Of a stretch of DNA of 64,000 bases, positions 9,524-22,497 are shown piece by piece. The stretch comes from Protea cynaroides (taxonomy: Eukaryota; Streptophyta; Magnoliopsida; Proteales; Proteaceae). The position numbers and the translations under genes are program-made. Below the pieces are notes generated by a model that searched no databases, had not been told where the DNA came from, and saw nothing but the letters and a program-made list of their open reading frames with translations. Position 1 is the first letter of the stretch, and each line of letters begins with the position of its first letter. The stretch lies in assembly GCA_028583415.1 (NCBI GenBank), contig CM053267.1:11730068-11794067 (forward strand). Direction: 5' to 3'.

Positions 9524-12500
9524 GTATCGTACCTATTAATGGCATTCCCGCCAGAGTACTCTTTGATTCAGGAGCTACTCATTCTTTTATATCGGTGTCA
9601 TTTGGAAAGAAGCTAAATCTACCCCTCAAATCCTTAGACTACAAACTGCTTATACGATCGCCTATGGGATTAGAAGTGGAACTAGAAGAAGGTTACGGAC
9701 CATGTCCAGTTCTTATTGACGAAAAGACTCTGGATGCAACCTTGATCCAACTTGAGATGGCAGAATTTGATGTCATCTTGGGAATGGACTGGTTAGCTCG
9801 GCATTCTGCAAACCTATTGTGTGCTGAAAGGAAGCTGACATTTAAAGACAAAGAAGGAGCAGAGTTCAGTTTTTTGGGAACCAAATTTCCTCGTAAATGA
9901 AAGCTCATACTCTCTGCATTAAAGGCTAGGAAGTGCCTTAAGAAAGGAGCAGTTGGGTATCTAGTATCGGTGGTCGATCCTACCAAAGAAGCACTACGAA
10001 TGGAGGATATTGATGTCGTGCATGACTATCCAGATGTATTTCCTGACGAACTACCAGGATTACCACCCGACCGCGCTACAGAGTTTGTTATAGATCTGAT
10101 ACCCGGAGCCGCACCAATTTCTAAAGCACCTTATCGAATGGCTCCTACTGAATTGAAGGAATTAAAAGTACAACTACAAGAACTGCTGGACAAGGGCTAC
10201 ATCCGACAGAGCATATCACCATGGGGAGCGCCAGTATTATTCATAAAAAAGAAGGACGGTAGTGTTCGATTGTGTATAGACTACTGGGAACTGAATAAAC
10301 TGACAATCAAGAATCAGTATCCATTGCCTCGGATTGATGACTTGTTCGATCAGTTGCAAGGTGCCAAAGTGTTCTCCAAGATTGATCTTCGGTTAGGCTA
10401 CCATCAGTTGAAGATTAAGGACGGTGATATTCCCAAGACAACATTCAGGACCAGATATGGACATTATGAATTTTTGATCATGTCTTTCGGATTGACGAAC
10501 ACACCAGCAACCTTTATGGAACTTATGAATCGGGTATTCTATGATATGTTGGATACGTCGGTTATTGTATTCATCGATGATATATTGGTCGATTCCAAAG
10601 ACGAGGAAACTCATATAAAGAATCTAAACGCCGCTCTGCAGCGATTACAGAAGGAGAAGCTCTACGCTAAATTTACAAAGTGTGAGTTTTGGCTAAAGGA
10701 AGTCATTTTTCTAGGCCATATTGCATCCGTTGAAGGAATTAAAGTGGATCCTAGCAAGATTAAAGCTATTGTGAAGTGGGAAGCACCGAAGAGCATTGCA
10801 AAAATTAGAAGTTTCTTAGGTCTAGTTGGGTATTATCGACGATTTATGGAAGACTATTCCCAAATTGTCGTACCTCTTACCAGTTTGACTAAGAAGGGAA
10901 AAAAATTTGTGTAGACTGATAAATGCGAGAAGAGTTTCCAAACATTGAAGGCTAGATTGATATCAGCTCCAATCTTGACCATTCCGATTCCAGGACAGTC
11001 GTTTATTTTGTACACTAATGCGTCAGGACTGGGATTAGGATGTGTACTTATGCAAGGAGAACAAATAATTGCTTATGCCTCAAGACAATTGAAGACACAT
11101 GAGAAGAACTATCCCACTCATGATTTGGAATTAGCGGTAGTAGTACATGCTGTCAAAATATGGAGACATTACTTGTACGGAGAGAAATTTCAGATTAAAT
11201 CAGATCATAAGAGTCTTACTTACCTCTTTAATCAGAAGGAGTTGAATATGAGACAAAGAAGATGGCTGGAACTATTGAAAGACTATGATTATGATATCCA
11301 ATATCATCCGGGAAAAGCTAATGTGGTTGCGAACGCACTGAGTAGAAAGGCAATGATGAAATCTTAAGAAAAGGTTAGCACCACTGCTGCACTGTGTACT
11401 ACTGGAAGAGTGTTCAATTACGGTAACGAGCAGTTTGTGATAGATGTACCAGGTAAATCAGCCAACCAAGGGTTTATCCATCAGTTTTCAAATATGTTTG
11501 CCACATTGAAGATTGTACCCGATATACTTGAGGAAGTGAAAACAGTGATTAAAGAAGACCCTTATCTAATAACGGTACAAGAAGACATCGAAAAAGGTAG
11601 GACTGTTCCTGAGTTCACCTTAGATGATGAAAAGATACTGAAGTACAAAGGAAGAATATGTGTACCCGAAACAGAAAGTTTGGACATTAGACACCGACTA
11701 ATGAAGGAAGCCCATACCACCGCCTATTCGATACACCCTGGAAGTACAAAAATGTATCATGACCTAAAGAAATTATATTGGTGGAGAGGAATAAAAGAAG
11801 ATATAGCCAAGTTCGTGTCTCAATTCCTAAATTGTCAGAAGGTGAAAGCTGAATGACAAAGACCAGCAGGACTGTTACAGCCGTTAACAGAACCAGCATG
11901 GAAATGGGACTGCATTACTATGGACTTCGTCACAGGGTTACCATTGACTCCCCAAGTAGTTGACGCAGTTTGGGTGATTGTAGACCGACTGACTAAAACG
12001 GCTCGATTTATAGCTATACGACCTCAGTATACACTAGAGAGGTTAGCTAAGTTGTATGTGGATAACATTGTTAGATTACACGGTGTACTTGAAAGCATTG
12101 TGTCCGACAGAGATCCACGTTTTACTTCATAGTTTTGGGAAAGATTGCAAAAGGTTATGGGTACAACATTGAAGTTCAGTACTGCATTCCATCCTCAGAC
12201 AAACGGACAGTCAGAGTGCACCATTCAGATTCTAGAAGACATGCTCCGAGCTTGTGTCATTGATTTCAAAGGATCATGGGATGAAAAGTTACCATTGATT
12301 GAGTTCGCTTACAACAACAGCTATCAGGCTACTATACAGATGTCACTCTATGAAGCACTGTATGGCAGGAAGTGTCGAACTCCTTTGTTTTGGAATAAAG
12401 TTGGAGAACGCAGTATTGTTGGACCACAATTTATTGAAGAGACTTGTCGAGTAGTCGACATTATCAAGGAACGAGTAAGGATGGCTCAGAATCGCCAAAA

Positions 12501-13007
12501 ACAATATGCGGATACTAGACGCCGAGACCTTGAATTCGCCGTAGGTGATAAGGTATTCCTCAAAGTGTCACCTATGCGAGGTTTGAAACGGTTCAGACAG
12601 AAAGGGAAGTTAAGTCCGAGATATGTCAGACCATATGAGATTCTAGCTAAACGTGGAAAAGTGGCTTATCAGTTAGCACTACCACCATCTATGTGCATGA
12701 CGTATTTCATATCTCCTTATTGAAGAAGTATGTCAGAGACCCAACGCACGTATTGACAGTAGATCTACCTGATTTGACTGGGGATTTGACATTTGAAGTA
12801 GCACCAACTGAAATCACTAGCCGAAAGGTGCAACGACTATGCAACCGTGACATTTATTATGTCAAGGTCACCTGGAGAAGCAAAGATATAGAAGAAATCA
12901 CATGGGAAGAAGAGAATATTATGCGAAAGCAATACCCTCATCTATTCGACTCAGAAGGTATGTATAATTTCGAGGATAAAATTTTTATAAGTAGGGGGGA
13001 GTTGTAA
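9524..13007 (+). pseudogene. pol: pol of element A: protease, RT, RNase H, integrase, chromodomain-like end
   Basis: The polyprotein processes Gag, copies RNA to DNA and integrates it. Protease: VLFDSGATHSF near 9556. RT: from PYRMAPTELKELKVQLQ near 10130, with catalytic FIDD intact at 10570-10581. RNase H: FILYTNASGLGLG near 11004 (DAS is NAS), followed by the usual SDHKSLTYLF. Integrase: zinc region H-TT, HPGSTK and a damaged CX2C (FLNC, Cys to Phe), core MDFVTGLPL, VSDRDPRF, then QTNGQSE. GPY/F region RYVRPYEIL (GPY damaged) and chromodomain-like EITSRKVQRL to KQYPHLF. In-frame stops: 9898, 10912, 11365, 11854, 12130, most explained by C-to-T or G-to-A. A 7-nt deletion near 12692 shifts the frame. 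The terminal stop (TAA 13005-13007) is supplied by the LTR itself. Confidence 0.93.
12991..13002 (+). other. Polypurine tract, element A
   Basis: AGGGGGGAG lies immediately before the 3' LTR and primes plus-strand DNA synthesis. Confidence 0.88.
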
Positions 13008-15323
13008 GACCCGTATCGAATTAACCGGTCTTACCACCTTGTACCAGGTCCGCCTATCATGGTCGAGCCAAATGGATCAAGTGTGTGAAGGAAATAGCGA
13101 AACCAGGTACAAAACTGACCCAAAAACAGTGAATTGGAGGGCAGGGTTGCATACCTAGGTAGGCAGGGTCGACCCCCCCCCACTAAGAAGTCAGACCCCT
13201 GATTTTTGACTGGGAGTTAGACAACTTAGGAACTGAGGGTCGACGGGATCTCCGACCCCCTCATCGACCCCCCTGTTTGCCGACAGAAACAGTAAATAGG
13301 AAACTTTCCAAATTTCAATGGGATTCCTTCCTAATCTCAATAGGACTTATTTTGAGAGATTCTACTCTATAAATAGGACATCCCTAAGCCTCTTTTACTC
13401 CTTTTGAAACCCTAATTGAAAGTGAGAGAAAGAGAAGAAAAGAAGAAGAAAAGGAAAGTTGGAGAAGAAGACCTAATTGAAGAATTCAGAGAAATCTCTA
13501 AATCTCAGCAAACCTAAGGTATGGGCAAGTTTCTATTTATGATCTAAGACCTTAGAATAGTTCATGAAGAGAGTATGGTCTAGGAGAAACCCAAATCATA
13601 CACCTATGGAAAGATTTCGATGAAATCCATGGAGAAATCATGATAGACAAAGTAAGGAAGAAACCTAGAGTTCTAAGCCATAGAACAAGCTTGGAATGGA
13701 TTGTGGAAGTAAGCCATATGACCCAAACATGAAAGAATGGACTGTAGAATGAAATTCTCGACTTAACCCACGGGGGGTAGCACGTGGGGTCGATTGGGAA
13801 TCGACCCTACCAGACCACAAGATCGACCCCCAGTATTCGGGAAGTCCAGAATAAGGGTGATCGCACCTAGGGTCGATGGAACATTCGACCCTGGCATCGA
13901 CCCTACCCTGGGGGTCGATGTAGACTGCTACCCTACCTGCGACCCACCCTGTGACCCGTGCTTAAAAACAAGCCTAAAAGTTCCGGATTGACTTCTAACC
14001 AAAATCTATTGACATTTTGGTTTTCCTATTGATATAAAAGTGGGTTTTAAAGCTTGAAAGAGGATCAATACTCAAGCAAAGATGAGGGAACAAGACCTAA
14101 ACTAATTGGCTAATAATAAACTATTTTTATTTTCTTGAGTCCAATGCCATGACTGATTCTATGCGTGTATGCTTGTAATGTGCATTCAACATGTCATCCA
14201 ATATTTCTACTATTAATGTTCATGCATATTTAATTCTATTTTGTTTATAACATGACGATGATGATGATGATACTAGGAATGTGAATGTATGTGTGTGGTT
14301 AGTGTGCTTGATGCAAGTGGAGTATCAGGGGGGAATGTAACATTGTGGTTCAGCCTGATCACTAGACTCTAGCTCTATCTCTACTCAAGTCTTGTCCACT
14401 GACATCGTCATATCACCATTATTTTAGCAGAACTATTATGTCGTAGGGTATCAGGGGAAGTGGTCTCGGACCGTGTAGTCTTCGACTCTGCCGGGGGGCC
14501 CTAGCTCTATCTCTATGTACGTATTGAGGGATGTTGGGGTGAGGCCATAGGTACACTGTTTGACATTAGGATTGGTTAGTTGTGAGCCCAGTTTGCAAGC
14601 CCTCGCTAGCTGGGGCTTATGTGTTGGTATGGGTAGAGTATCAGGGAAGTGTGATACGGTACGGTCCTAAGCACTTTAGCTCTATCTCTATTCCATGGTG
14701 GGTGCATATGGGATGACAATAAATGTTAACCTTTGGCGGCTTCCCACATTCGTGTATAGAGGTGAAACGGCCACCGAACCTTTCTATAGCACATTGTAAA
14801 CTTATAAACCAGACCACAAATATAAATTGAATGCATGCATATGTTTATTGCATTGTTTTGTTTGCTCACTGAGCCGTGATGTGTGCTCACCCTTTCGACG
14901 TCGAATATTTTTAGTTGATGATGCAGGTACCATGGTGGAAGACTATATGAATGCTTCTGTGTACGGGCACGTTGCTGCGATGGAAGCCGAAGACTTAGTG
15001 GAAACGCATGACTCTTCATGCGAGTGCAACGCATGCGTTTTTTATTAGATTTCATTTGAATTATTAAGGAAATGTAATTGATATTTTATTTACTTATGTC
15101 TCAGTTGATATAACATAATTTGATACTTTATTTATGATTATCACAGTTAGATTCCTCAGTTCATTTATTAAGACTTCCGCTATTGTGTATTTATTCTGAT
15201 TATGGTTGTGGATGTGTATGGTTCGTTTTAAATGGACACAGTCTATTAGAGATCCTGGTTGAACCGTTGGTTTATTAGCGGTTCATCACACCATTCTGAA
15301 TGGTGCAAAATTGGGGTGTGACA
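13003..15323 (+). mobile_element. Element A, 3' LTR (full length, 2321 bp)
   Basis: TGTAAGACCCGTATC to GGGGTGTGACA. The TATA box is at 13368-13375. The U3 GGTCG array is near 13145-13270 and a second array is near 13764-13965. A first candidate leader exon free of ATG ends AAG/GTATGG near 13517. The donor matching GTGAGG is mutated to ATGAGG near 14082. A triplicated module ATCAGGGGA...TAGCTCTATCTCTA lies between donor and acceptor. It ends exactly at the CACAT duplication inside the B LTR. Confidence 0.93.
14915..15048 (+). CDS. Conserved LTR exon, element A 3' copy (reference copy)
   Basis: Directly after the acceptor-like ATTTTTAG an open frame reads DDAGTMVEDYMNAS, YGHVAAMEAEDLVE, THDSSCECNACVFY and stops. 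I do not recognise the family. In twelve LTR copies here the acceptor-to-stop distance is 134 nt eleven times and 137 nt once (one extra codon in E). Many differences between copies are third-position, and acidic residues plus the CECN-x-C end are kept even in the sister family C. The intron phase is the same in all copies. The open frame can be followed upstream without splicing to 14827 in this copy, but not in others. The true start and the expression of the protein are unknown. Confidence 0.55.
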
Positions 15324-17563
15324 CACATGGACCAAGTGCGTGAAGAAAATCACAAAACCAGGTACGAAGTTGACCCAAAAATAGTAAAATAGAGGGTAGG
15401 GTCGCATGCCTAAACAGGTAGAGTCGACCCCACCTCAGCAAGGTCTAACCCATGACTTTTGAGTCCTAGGGTTGGATGACTTGAGACCCTAGGGTCGACG
15501 GATTCTGTGACCCTAGCATCGACCCTAGGCAAACTGACAGAAACTAAAAATTAGGAAACTTTTCTAATTCAAAGGGACCCTTTCCTAAACTCATTGGGAC
15601 GGATTATGGGAGGTTTTCCTCTATAAATAGGACGTCCCTTAGGCTCTTTCACTCCTTTTCAAACCCTAATTGAAAGTGAGAAAGAGAAGAGAAGGAAGAA
15701 AAGGAAAGTTGGAGAAGAAGGCTAAGGAGAAGAGTTTTAGAGGAATCTCTAAATTCAGTAAGTTTAAGGTATGAAAACATTCTCCATGAATTGTGTAAGA
15801 CCCTAGAATAGTATATAAAGAGGGTAGGATCTAGGAGAAACCCAAATCATCCATCCATTGGAAAATTCCAATGGAATCCATGGAGGGAATCATTGTAAAC
15901 AATGTAAAGGAAGTAACTTGGAGTTTTGAGCCATAGAACAATCATAGAATGGACCATGAAAGTAAGCCAAAGGATCCAAACATGAAAGAGTGGACTGTAG
16001 GATGAAAAGTCGACTCAAACTACATATGGTCGCACTTAGGGTCGACTGGTAACCGACCCTATCAGACCATAGGATCGACCCCAAGCTCTCGGGAAGTCCA
16101 CGGAAGCTATGGTCGCACCTAGGTCGATGGATAACCGACCCTATGATCGACCCTATACCCTGGGGTCTCAGATACCTGCGACCCATCCTGTGACCCTAGC
16201 TTTACAGCAAGCTTAAAACTGTTGGAATTAATTCTAATTAAAATCTATCAACTTGTTAGGTTTTCCTAGTGATACAAAGGTGATTTTTAAAGCTTGAAAG
16301 AGAATATATACTCAAGCAAAGGTGAGGGAACAAGACCTAAATTAATTGGCTAATAATAAACCATTTTTGTTTATTTAGTCCAATTCCATGTATGATTCTA
16401 TGATTGTATGATTGTAATGTGCATATCACATGGCATCTACTATTCCTGTTATTACTGTTCTTGCATATTTAATTCCGTTTATTTACAACATGATGATGAT
16501 GATGATGCTAGGAATAGGCATGTGAATGTTTGTGTGTGGTTAGTGTACTTGATGCGAGTGGGGCATCAGGGAAAGTGTGATGCGGTGCGGTCCTAAGCAC
16601 TTTAGCCCTATCTCTACTCAAGTCTTGTCCACTGACATCATCATATCGCCATTACCTTAGCAGAACTATTACATCGTAGGGCATCAGGGGAGGTGGTCTC
16701 GGACCGTGTAGTCTCCGACTCTGCCGGGGGGCCTTAGCTCTATCTCTATGGACGTATTGAGGGATGCTACGGTGAGGCCTTGGATACACTGTTTGACATT
16801 AGGATTGGTTAGTTATGAGCCAGTTTGCAAGCCCTCGCTAATAGGGGCTTACGTGTTGATATGGGTAGAGCATAAGGGGAAGTGTGATGCGGTGCGGTCC
16901 TAAGCACTTTAGCTCTATCTCTATTCCATGGTGGGTGCATGTGGGGACGGCAATGGTGTTTGATCAGTTGAGCGGTTCCACATACTCATGTATAGAGGTG
17001 CGGCGGCCTTCAAACCTTTCTATAGCACATTGCAAACTTATATACCAGACCACAGATATGAATTGAATGCATGCATATGTTTGTTGCATTGTTTTGTTTG
17101 CTCACTGAGCCGTGATGTGTGCTCACCCTTTTTGAATTCGAATATTTTTAGTTGACGATGCAGGTATGACTGTGGAAAATTATATGAATGCTCCTGCATA
17201 CGGGCACGTTGCTGCGATGGATGCCGAAGATATAGTAGAGACGCATGACTCATCATGCGAGTGCAACTCATGCGTTTACGATTAGATTTTTATTTGGAGT
17301 ATTAAGGAAATGTAATTTGATATTTTATTTACTTATGTCTCGGTCAATACAACATAATTGGATATTTTATTTATGATTATCACATTTAGATTCTCAGTTC
17401 ATTTAATATTAAGACTTTCGCTATTGTGTATTTATTTTGATTATGGTTGTGGATGTGTATGGTTTAAGCAAACGGACACAACCTATTTGAGATCCTGATT
17501 GAACCGTTGGCTTATTAGCGGTTCATCACACTGTTCTGAATAGTGCGGAATTGGGGTGTGACA
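15324..17563 (+). mobile_element. Element B, 5' LTR, main part
   Basis: It continues the LTR begun at 1431-1501; together they make about 2306 bp once the A duplication is removed. The TATA box is at 15622-15629. GGTCG arrays lie near 15401-15530 (U3) and 16025-16195 (U5), here in the context CGACCCTA or TAGGGTCG. A GTGAGG donor (16322) and AG acceptor (17151) bound 830 nt. The module GCATCAGGGGAAGTG...TTTAGC(T/C)CTATCTCTA starts at about 16562, 16680 and 16868. Confidence 0.93.
17152..17285 (+). CDS. Conserved LTR exon, element B 5' copy
   Basis: VDDAGMTVENYMNAPAYGHV and onward to CECNSCVYD, then stop; 134 nt. The candidate preceding exon reads LKENIYSSK in the matching phase. Confidence 0.52.
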
Positions 17564-17566
17564 ACT

Positions 17567-17578
17567 TGGTATCAGAGC
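17567..17578 (+). other. Primer binding site (initiator tRNA-Met), element B
   Basis: TGGTATCAGAGC, 3 bp after the LTR. Confidence 0.93.
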
Positions 17579-17870
17579 TCTCAGGCCCTGTCTTTTAAAC
17601 CAGTATACTACCACAAAAGTTCGTGAACTGAGATAGGATAAAAATTAAAAAGCTGTAATAATAACACATTATAAGCACCTGTGTTGTTTGTGACAAAATT
17701 TAAAAAGAGAATAATGCATCTATTAAATGAGAAACAAGTTCATATACACTCGAGTGAAAGACAAACGTATATACACGTCAAACCAAAGCAAGTTTATATA
17801 CATATCCAAAACAGAGTACAGTCTACAACCCGAAAAGTTACTCTGTAATACAAAAGGAAAGAAAAATACA

Positions 17871-19139
17871 TCATGAAGCTGGAGGTGATGGGGGAGGCGG
17901 TGCCTCACGATCTTTGTCATAATCCTCAGCATAGACTCTAGTCAACTAGGCTACCTGAGTCTGGGTCGTCTGGAGACTAGCCATCAACGCAGTCATCCGC
18001 TGATCAAACGCACGATGAGCATCTAGAAGCTCTCCCACCCTCGAATCCATCGCACGGTGAGCCTCCCTGATCTCACGAAGTAATCCCATCATATCATCAG
18101 ATAGTGGGCGTAAAGGACCAGCCATGCGTGAAGGAGTCTGTGATAGACCAGCTCCAGTAGATTGCAGAGGTGATGGAGGAGGTATGGAGTCCACATCCAT
18201 GTATATACGATCTTCATCCTCAGCATCACCCCCATGAAACCCTGCTCTTACGGCTGTTGCTGTTGCCTCAGCGTCTGCCACCTCCACCCGAGTATGAGGA
18301 CCCACCAGAGCGTTCCTCTCCTCATTACTAACCTGAGCATCCCACATGCCCATCCTACAGATAGCCTCCCAGTCCAGCACTGATGAGAAAGTCTTCTCCT
18401 GAATCCTCTCATCCACTAAATCAACACCCAGGCGGATAAGCAGGGTGGTGATCAGACGTCCATAGGGCAGGTTGCCTATTTGACCAGGCAGTGTAGCACA
18501 GATCATCGTCCGCATAATAATATAAGGGAGGCAGACAGACTGCCTAGTGCAGATACAGTAAAGTAAATACTGGGTCAATTGGGAGATCCTCTCGTAGTGT
18601 CCACTCTGGGGTATCAGGTTGTGCTGGATGATCTTATAGTACACCCGAGGCTCTGGACGTAGGTTGATCGCCTTCATCTCCCAGCGATCCTCTCTGATAA
18701 CCTGACGGTCTATCTCACCCTACATCTCCAAGGAAAAGAACTGGGCCTCTCTGGGAGCACAATATTCTAAGGGGCCGTCATATGATATGCCCAAGAGGTC
18801 CGCTAACTGCTGGCAGTCGAAGGAAATCTCTACTCCTTTGACGTAGCTCGTGATCCTGAGCTCCCTACCCCGCTCAGTGTCATTGTGATCGCCCACCACC
18901 TGGAGATTACAATAGAACTGTTTCACCAGATCCGGACGGGTACAGGCGTCGTAGGTAATCATGGGAAGCCAGCCCATGTCACCAAATGCTCTCTCAACAT
19001 CGAACAAGGCTAGACTAGCCAAGTCCACATGACGACCTCCCTCTACCTTCTTACGAGAGTAGCGAGCATACTGAGCCTTGACCTTGTTAGAACGGAAACG
19101 AACTGGATCATGAACCCTAGGTACTTTGGTACGGGCCAT
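17871..19139 (-). pseudogene. Antisense gene of element B
   Basis: It starts at ATG 19139 (MARTKVPRVHDPVRFRSN), just after the acceptor-like TTTTGACAG/ATAAT. The N-terminal part is open to 18720, where a CAG-to-TAG type stop (near 18718) breaks it, and the frame continues from 18677 as MKAINLRPEPRVYYKIIQHN. It keeps ICTRQSVCLPYIIMRTMI, LPYGRLITTLLIRLGVDL, VLDWEAICRMGMW, an Ala/Glu linker, DVDSIPPPSP and a shorter coiled-coil-like segment (two units, GELLDAHRAFDQRM). A TGG-to-TAG change at 17946 precedes the conserved tail, which ends at TGA 17871. With only two or three damaging changes, it is better preserved than the neighbouring pol. Confidence 0.75.
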
Positions 19140-19144
19140 ATTAT

Positions 19145-19585
19145 CTGTCAAAACAAAGAAAAACAGATAATAGCTCAGTAATGGGGAAAAACCCAAAATT
19201 TTTGGCATGATAACGGCATAAATTGGTCAAAGGCCTCACTTTTCACCCATACACATGGGCAGGAGGACTTACATAGATTCTAAACTATCCTGCAAGATTC
19301 ATACAGTTGGAAATTTTATCTAAGAAGATTGAATTTGAAGAAATTTCAAGAAATTCAAGAATCTCAAAAAATTAGGTCAAAAATTATAAATTTCAAGTTT
19401 TTCGATAACCCACCAATGAAACTTGAATATTTTGAGGGCTTTCATCCATTGGGTGACCAACAGCAAAAGCCCCCACTAAAAATCAAATTTTTACGATTGG
19501 AGAAATTTTAATTTGAGGAAAACGATAAAAATGGGGAAAACCCTAGTTAAGAAACCTTAAAAACATGCAACAGTAGGGCACACAC
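19145..19585 (-). other. Candidate 5'UTR intron of the antisense gene, element B
   Basis: 441 nt. The acceptor TTTTGACAG matches A and F. The donor has drifted to CAA/GTGTGTG. Confidence 0.42.
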
Positions 19586-19740
19586 TTGAAGAGAAGGAGT
19601 GAGAGTCTCGGATGTATGATACAATCACCAATGGGTCGGGGTTGTCACTGTAGCAACTCAGAGGAATGAGCTGAGTCAGAAAGGAGGAAAAATAATGAGG
19701 AATGAATCCAAAATCGGGATTTAAAACCTGATTCTGGGTC

Positions 19741-19925
19741 CTAGGGTCGCATAATTCGACCAAAACATGCGACCCTACCTCCAACCCCCTCATCGACCCT
19801 AGCCTCTCGGTGATCTGACAGAGAACTAGGGGTCGACCCTAGGCTCTCGGTAAGTTGACAGTGATTCTCAGGGTCGCATACCCTAGGGTCGCATAAGGAT
19901 CGACCCTACCATCGACCCTACGATG
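19741..19925. promoter_or_regulatory. GGTCG/CGACC motif array, element B leader
   Basis: About eleven pentamers occur in 185 bp, here mainly CGACCCTA and TAGGGTCG, the same flank as in the B LTR arrays and unlike the CCCC flank of A. Confidence 0.6.
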
Positions 19926-20069
19926 GAAAATACAGTATTTTTGACAGAATGATCTGAAAGATTTGAAAATTATCTTGATTAGTTGGATTTTTAACTGGAG
20001 AACAATTATATTGATTGCCTCACATGTGCTATGGTTACTTACAGGCACTACTATCTTCAGAACGGAAAA

Positions 20070-21337
20070 ATGGCTGGGCGAAGAGTAACCAGACAAAGCC
20101 AAAACTCTATTCCACCACCTCCACCTGTGGAGGAAGACAGCCATATACATCCTGAAACACAGGAGAATCTGAACACGACACCATCCGTAGTTAATGGTAG
20201 ACAAATCCTACAAATCTACCAGCTCCACCTACAGACCTGGCTACAGCCGTAATGAATTTGGCACAACAGCTGCAGCAAATACAATAGGTACAAGCTACTA
20301 TGCAAGTTGCCATAGGCATGGCTTTTCCAGCTGCACAGACGACACCGATGCCAACAGAACAAGCAAGCACAGTACCAGGGGGAAGTAACCCAGTACCCCA
20401 TGCACCTCAAACTCCCATCATGCAGGCTCAAGTGCAAAACCCTGAAGTAGCTCCAGGTGGTTTTCAATACCAACCACCTATGTATGGCGCTTATGTTCCT
20501 CATCAACTAGACCACTCCAGACTAGTTGAGCTTTTTCTGAAGATGAAGCCCAAAGAGTATAGTGGTAAGCTAGCTCATCCGTTGTGACCAGCACACTGGA
20601 TTGATGAGATGGAGAGGAATTTCACGATGATGAGAATGAACGAAGAGGAGAAAGTGTTGTGTGCAACGTTCATGCTGAAAGGCGATGCACACCACTGGTG
20701 GAAGTCCACACGGACATATCTGTTAACAAAGCACGCCCAATTGACCTGGGATATATATATAAAGAGGCATTCTTTGAGAAGTATTTTCCTAGGAGTTTCA
20801 GAGATTCTATGGAGAAAGAGTTCCTGAGTTTGTATCAGGGACAGATGACTGTCGATGCATATCAACAGCGTTATGAGGAGCTGTTCTTTTTTGCACCAGA
20901 CAGTATGCAAGTGGAAGATACGAAGACCCGAAGGTTCGTCATGGGACTTAGGGGAAGTATTCGTGAATATGTACTAGGACTTGAGAAGAAAGTCTACAAC
21001 GAAGCTGTACAAATTGCTCGGGTGATAGAGTCGAGCAAGAAAGAGAGCTATTATGCTCAAAACAGGGGTATTAAGAGGCCAACTGGAAATTCATATAACA
21101 GAGGGAATAGAAGGACATTTAAACCCTTCCGTACTCAAGGTTTTAATGCTACAGCCAAGACTACTCCAGCAGCTCAACAGCAACAAAAGTCAAATAATGA
21201 AGGAGTAAAATGCTTTAACTGCAATCAAATGGGACATTATTCAAAGGAGTGTCCCAAGCCCAAAGAGCAAACACAACAAGGAAGAGTTTACGCTATTACC
21301 TCTGAGGATGCTGCCGCATCGCCTGATGTGGTCACAG
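20070..21337 (+). pseudogene. gag: gag of element B
   Basis: It starts at ATG 20070 (MAGRRVTRQSQNS). A 1-nt deletion near 20192 and a 2-nt TA insertion near 20757 change frame twice. Stops stand at 20286 (CAG to TAG) and 20586 (TGG to TGA). The gag domain (ERNFTMMRMNEEEKVLCA, LKGDAHHWWKS) is recognisable. The last frame, open from 20659, holds SLYQGQMTVDAYQQRYEELF, FVMGLRGSIREYVLGLEK and an intact zinc knuckle CFNCNQMGHYSKECPKP. It ends at DVVT-G against the intron. Confidence 0.88.
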
Positions 21338-21406
21338 GTATGACCTGAACCTTTCATTTTGTGTTACATTGTGTGAACATGTAGACTAAATTAAAACAAA
21401 TCATAG
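21338..21406 (+). other. Candidate gag-protease intron, element B (69 nt)
   Basis: CACAG/GTATGACC to AAATCATAG/GTATAG. Here gag and pol are in the same frame (both frame 1), as required for 69 nt. Unspliced reading stops 9 nt into the intron. Confidence 0.78.
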
Positions 21407-22419
21407 GTATAGTACCTATTAATGGCATCCCCACCAGAGTACTCTTTGATTCAGGAGCTACTCATTCTTTAATATCTACGTCATTTGGAAAGAAGCTGAA
21501 CCTACCCCTAAAATATCTAGACTATAAACTGCTTGTATGATCGCCGATGGGATTAGAAGTGGAATTAGAAACAGGTTATGGACCATGTCCAGTCCTTATT
21601 GACGAGAAAACTTTAGATGCAGTCCTGATTCTACTTGAGATGACAGACTTTGACGTCATCTTGGGAATGGACTGGTTAGCTTGGCATTCTGCAAATCTAT
21701 TATCTGCCAAAAAGAAGCTGACATTTAAAGACAAGGAAGGAGCTGAGTTCAATTTTTCCGGAACCAAACTTCCCCATAAACGAAAGCTCATCCTCTCTAC
21801 ATTAAAGGCTAGGAAATGCCTCGAGAAAGGAGGAGTTGGGTATCTAGTTTCAGTGGTCGACCTCACCAAGGAAGCACCACGAATGGAGGATATCAATGTC
21901 GTGCGTGACTTTTTAGATGTATTTCCTGAAGAACTACCAGGACTACCACCTGACCGAGCTATAGAGTTTGTTATAGATTTGATACCCAGAACCACACCAG
22001 TGTCTAAAGCACCTTATCGGATGGCTCCTACTGAACTAAAGGAATTAAAAGTACAGTTACAAGAACTACTGGACAAGGGTTACATTAGACCTAGCATATC
22101 ACCATGGGGAGCGCCAGTATTATTCGTAAAGAAGAAGGACGATAGTGTTTGACTGTGTATAGACTACCGGGAACTGAATAAGCTCACAATCAAGAATCGG
22201 TACCCATTGCCTCAGATTGATGACCTGTTTGATCAGTTGCAAGGTGCCAAGGTGTTCTCCAAGATCGATCTTTAGTCCGGATACCATCAGTTGAAGATTA
22301 AGGACTATAATATTCCCAAGACAGCATTCAGGACCAGATATGGACATTATGAATTTTTGGTCATGTCTTTTGGATTGAAGAACGCACCAGCAACTTTTAT
22401 GGAACTTATGAATCGGGTA

Positions 22420-22497
22420 TTCCATGATATCTTGGACATGTCGGTCATTGTATTCATATTCCGTGATATGTTGGACACGTCGGTTATTGTATTCATC
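22420..22497 (+). repeat. 39-nt tandem duplication in B reverse transcriptase
   Basis: Units 22420-22458 and 22459-22497 both encode F-x-D-x-LD-x-SVIVFI and differ at five bases. A, D and F have a single unit. The duplication lies immediately before the catalytic dyad. Confidence 0.93.
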
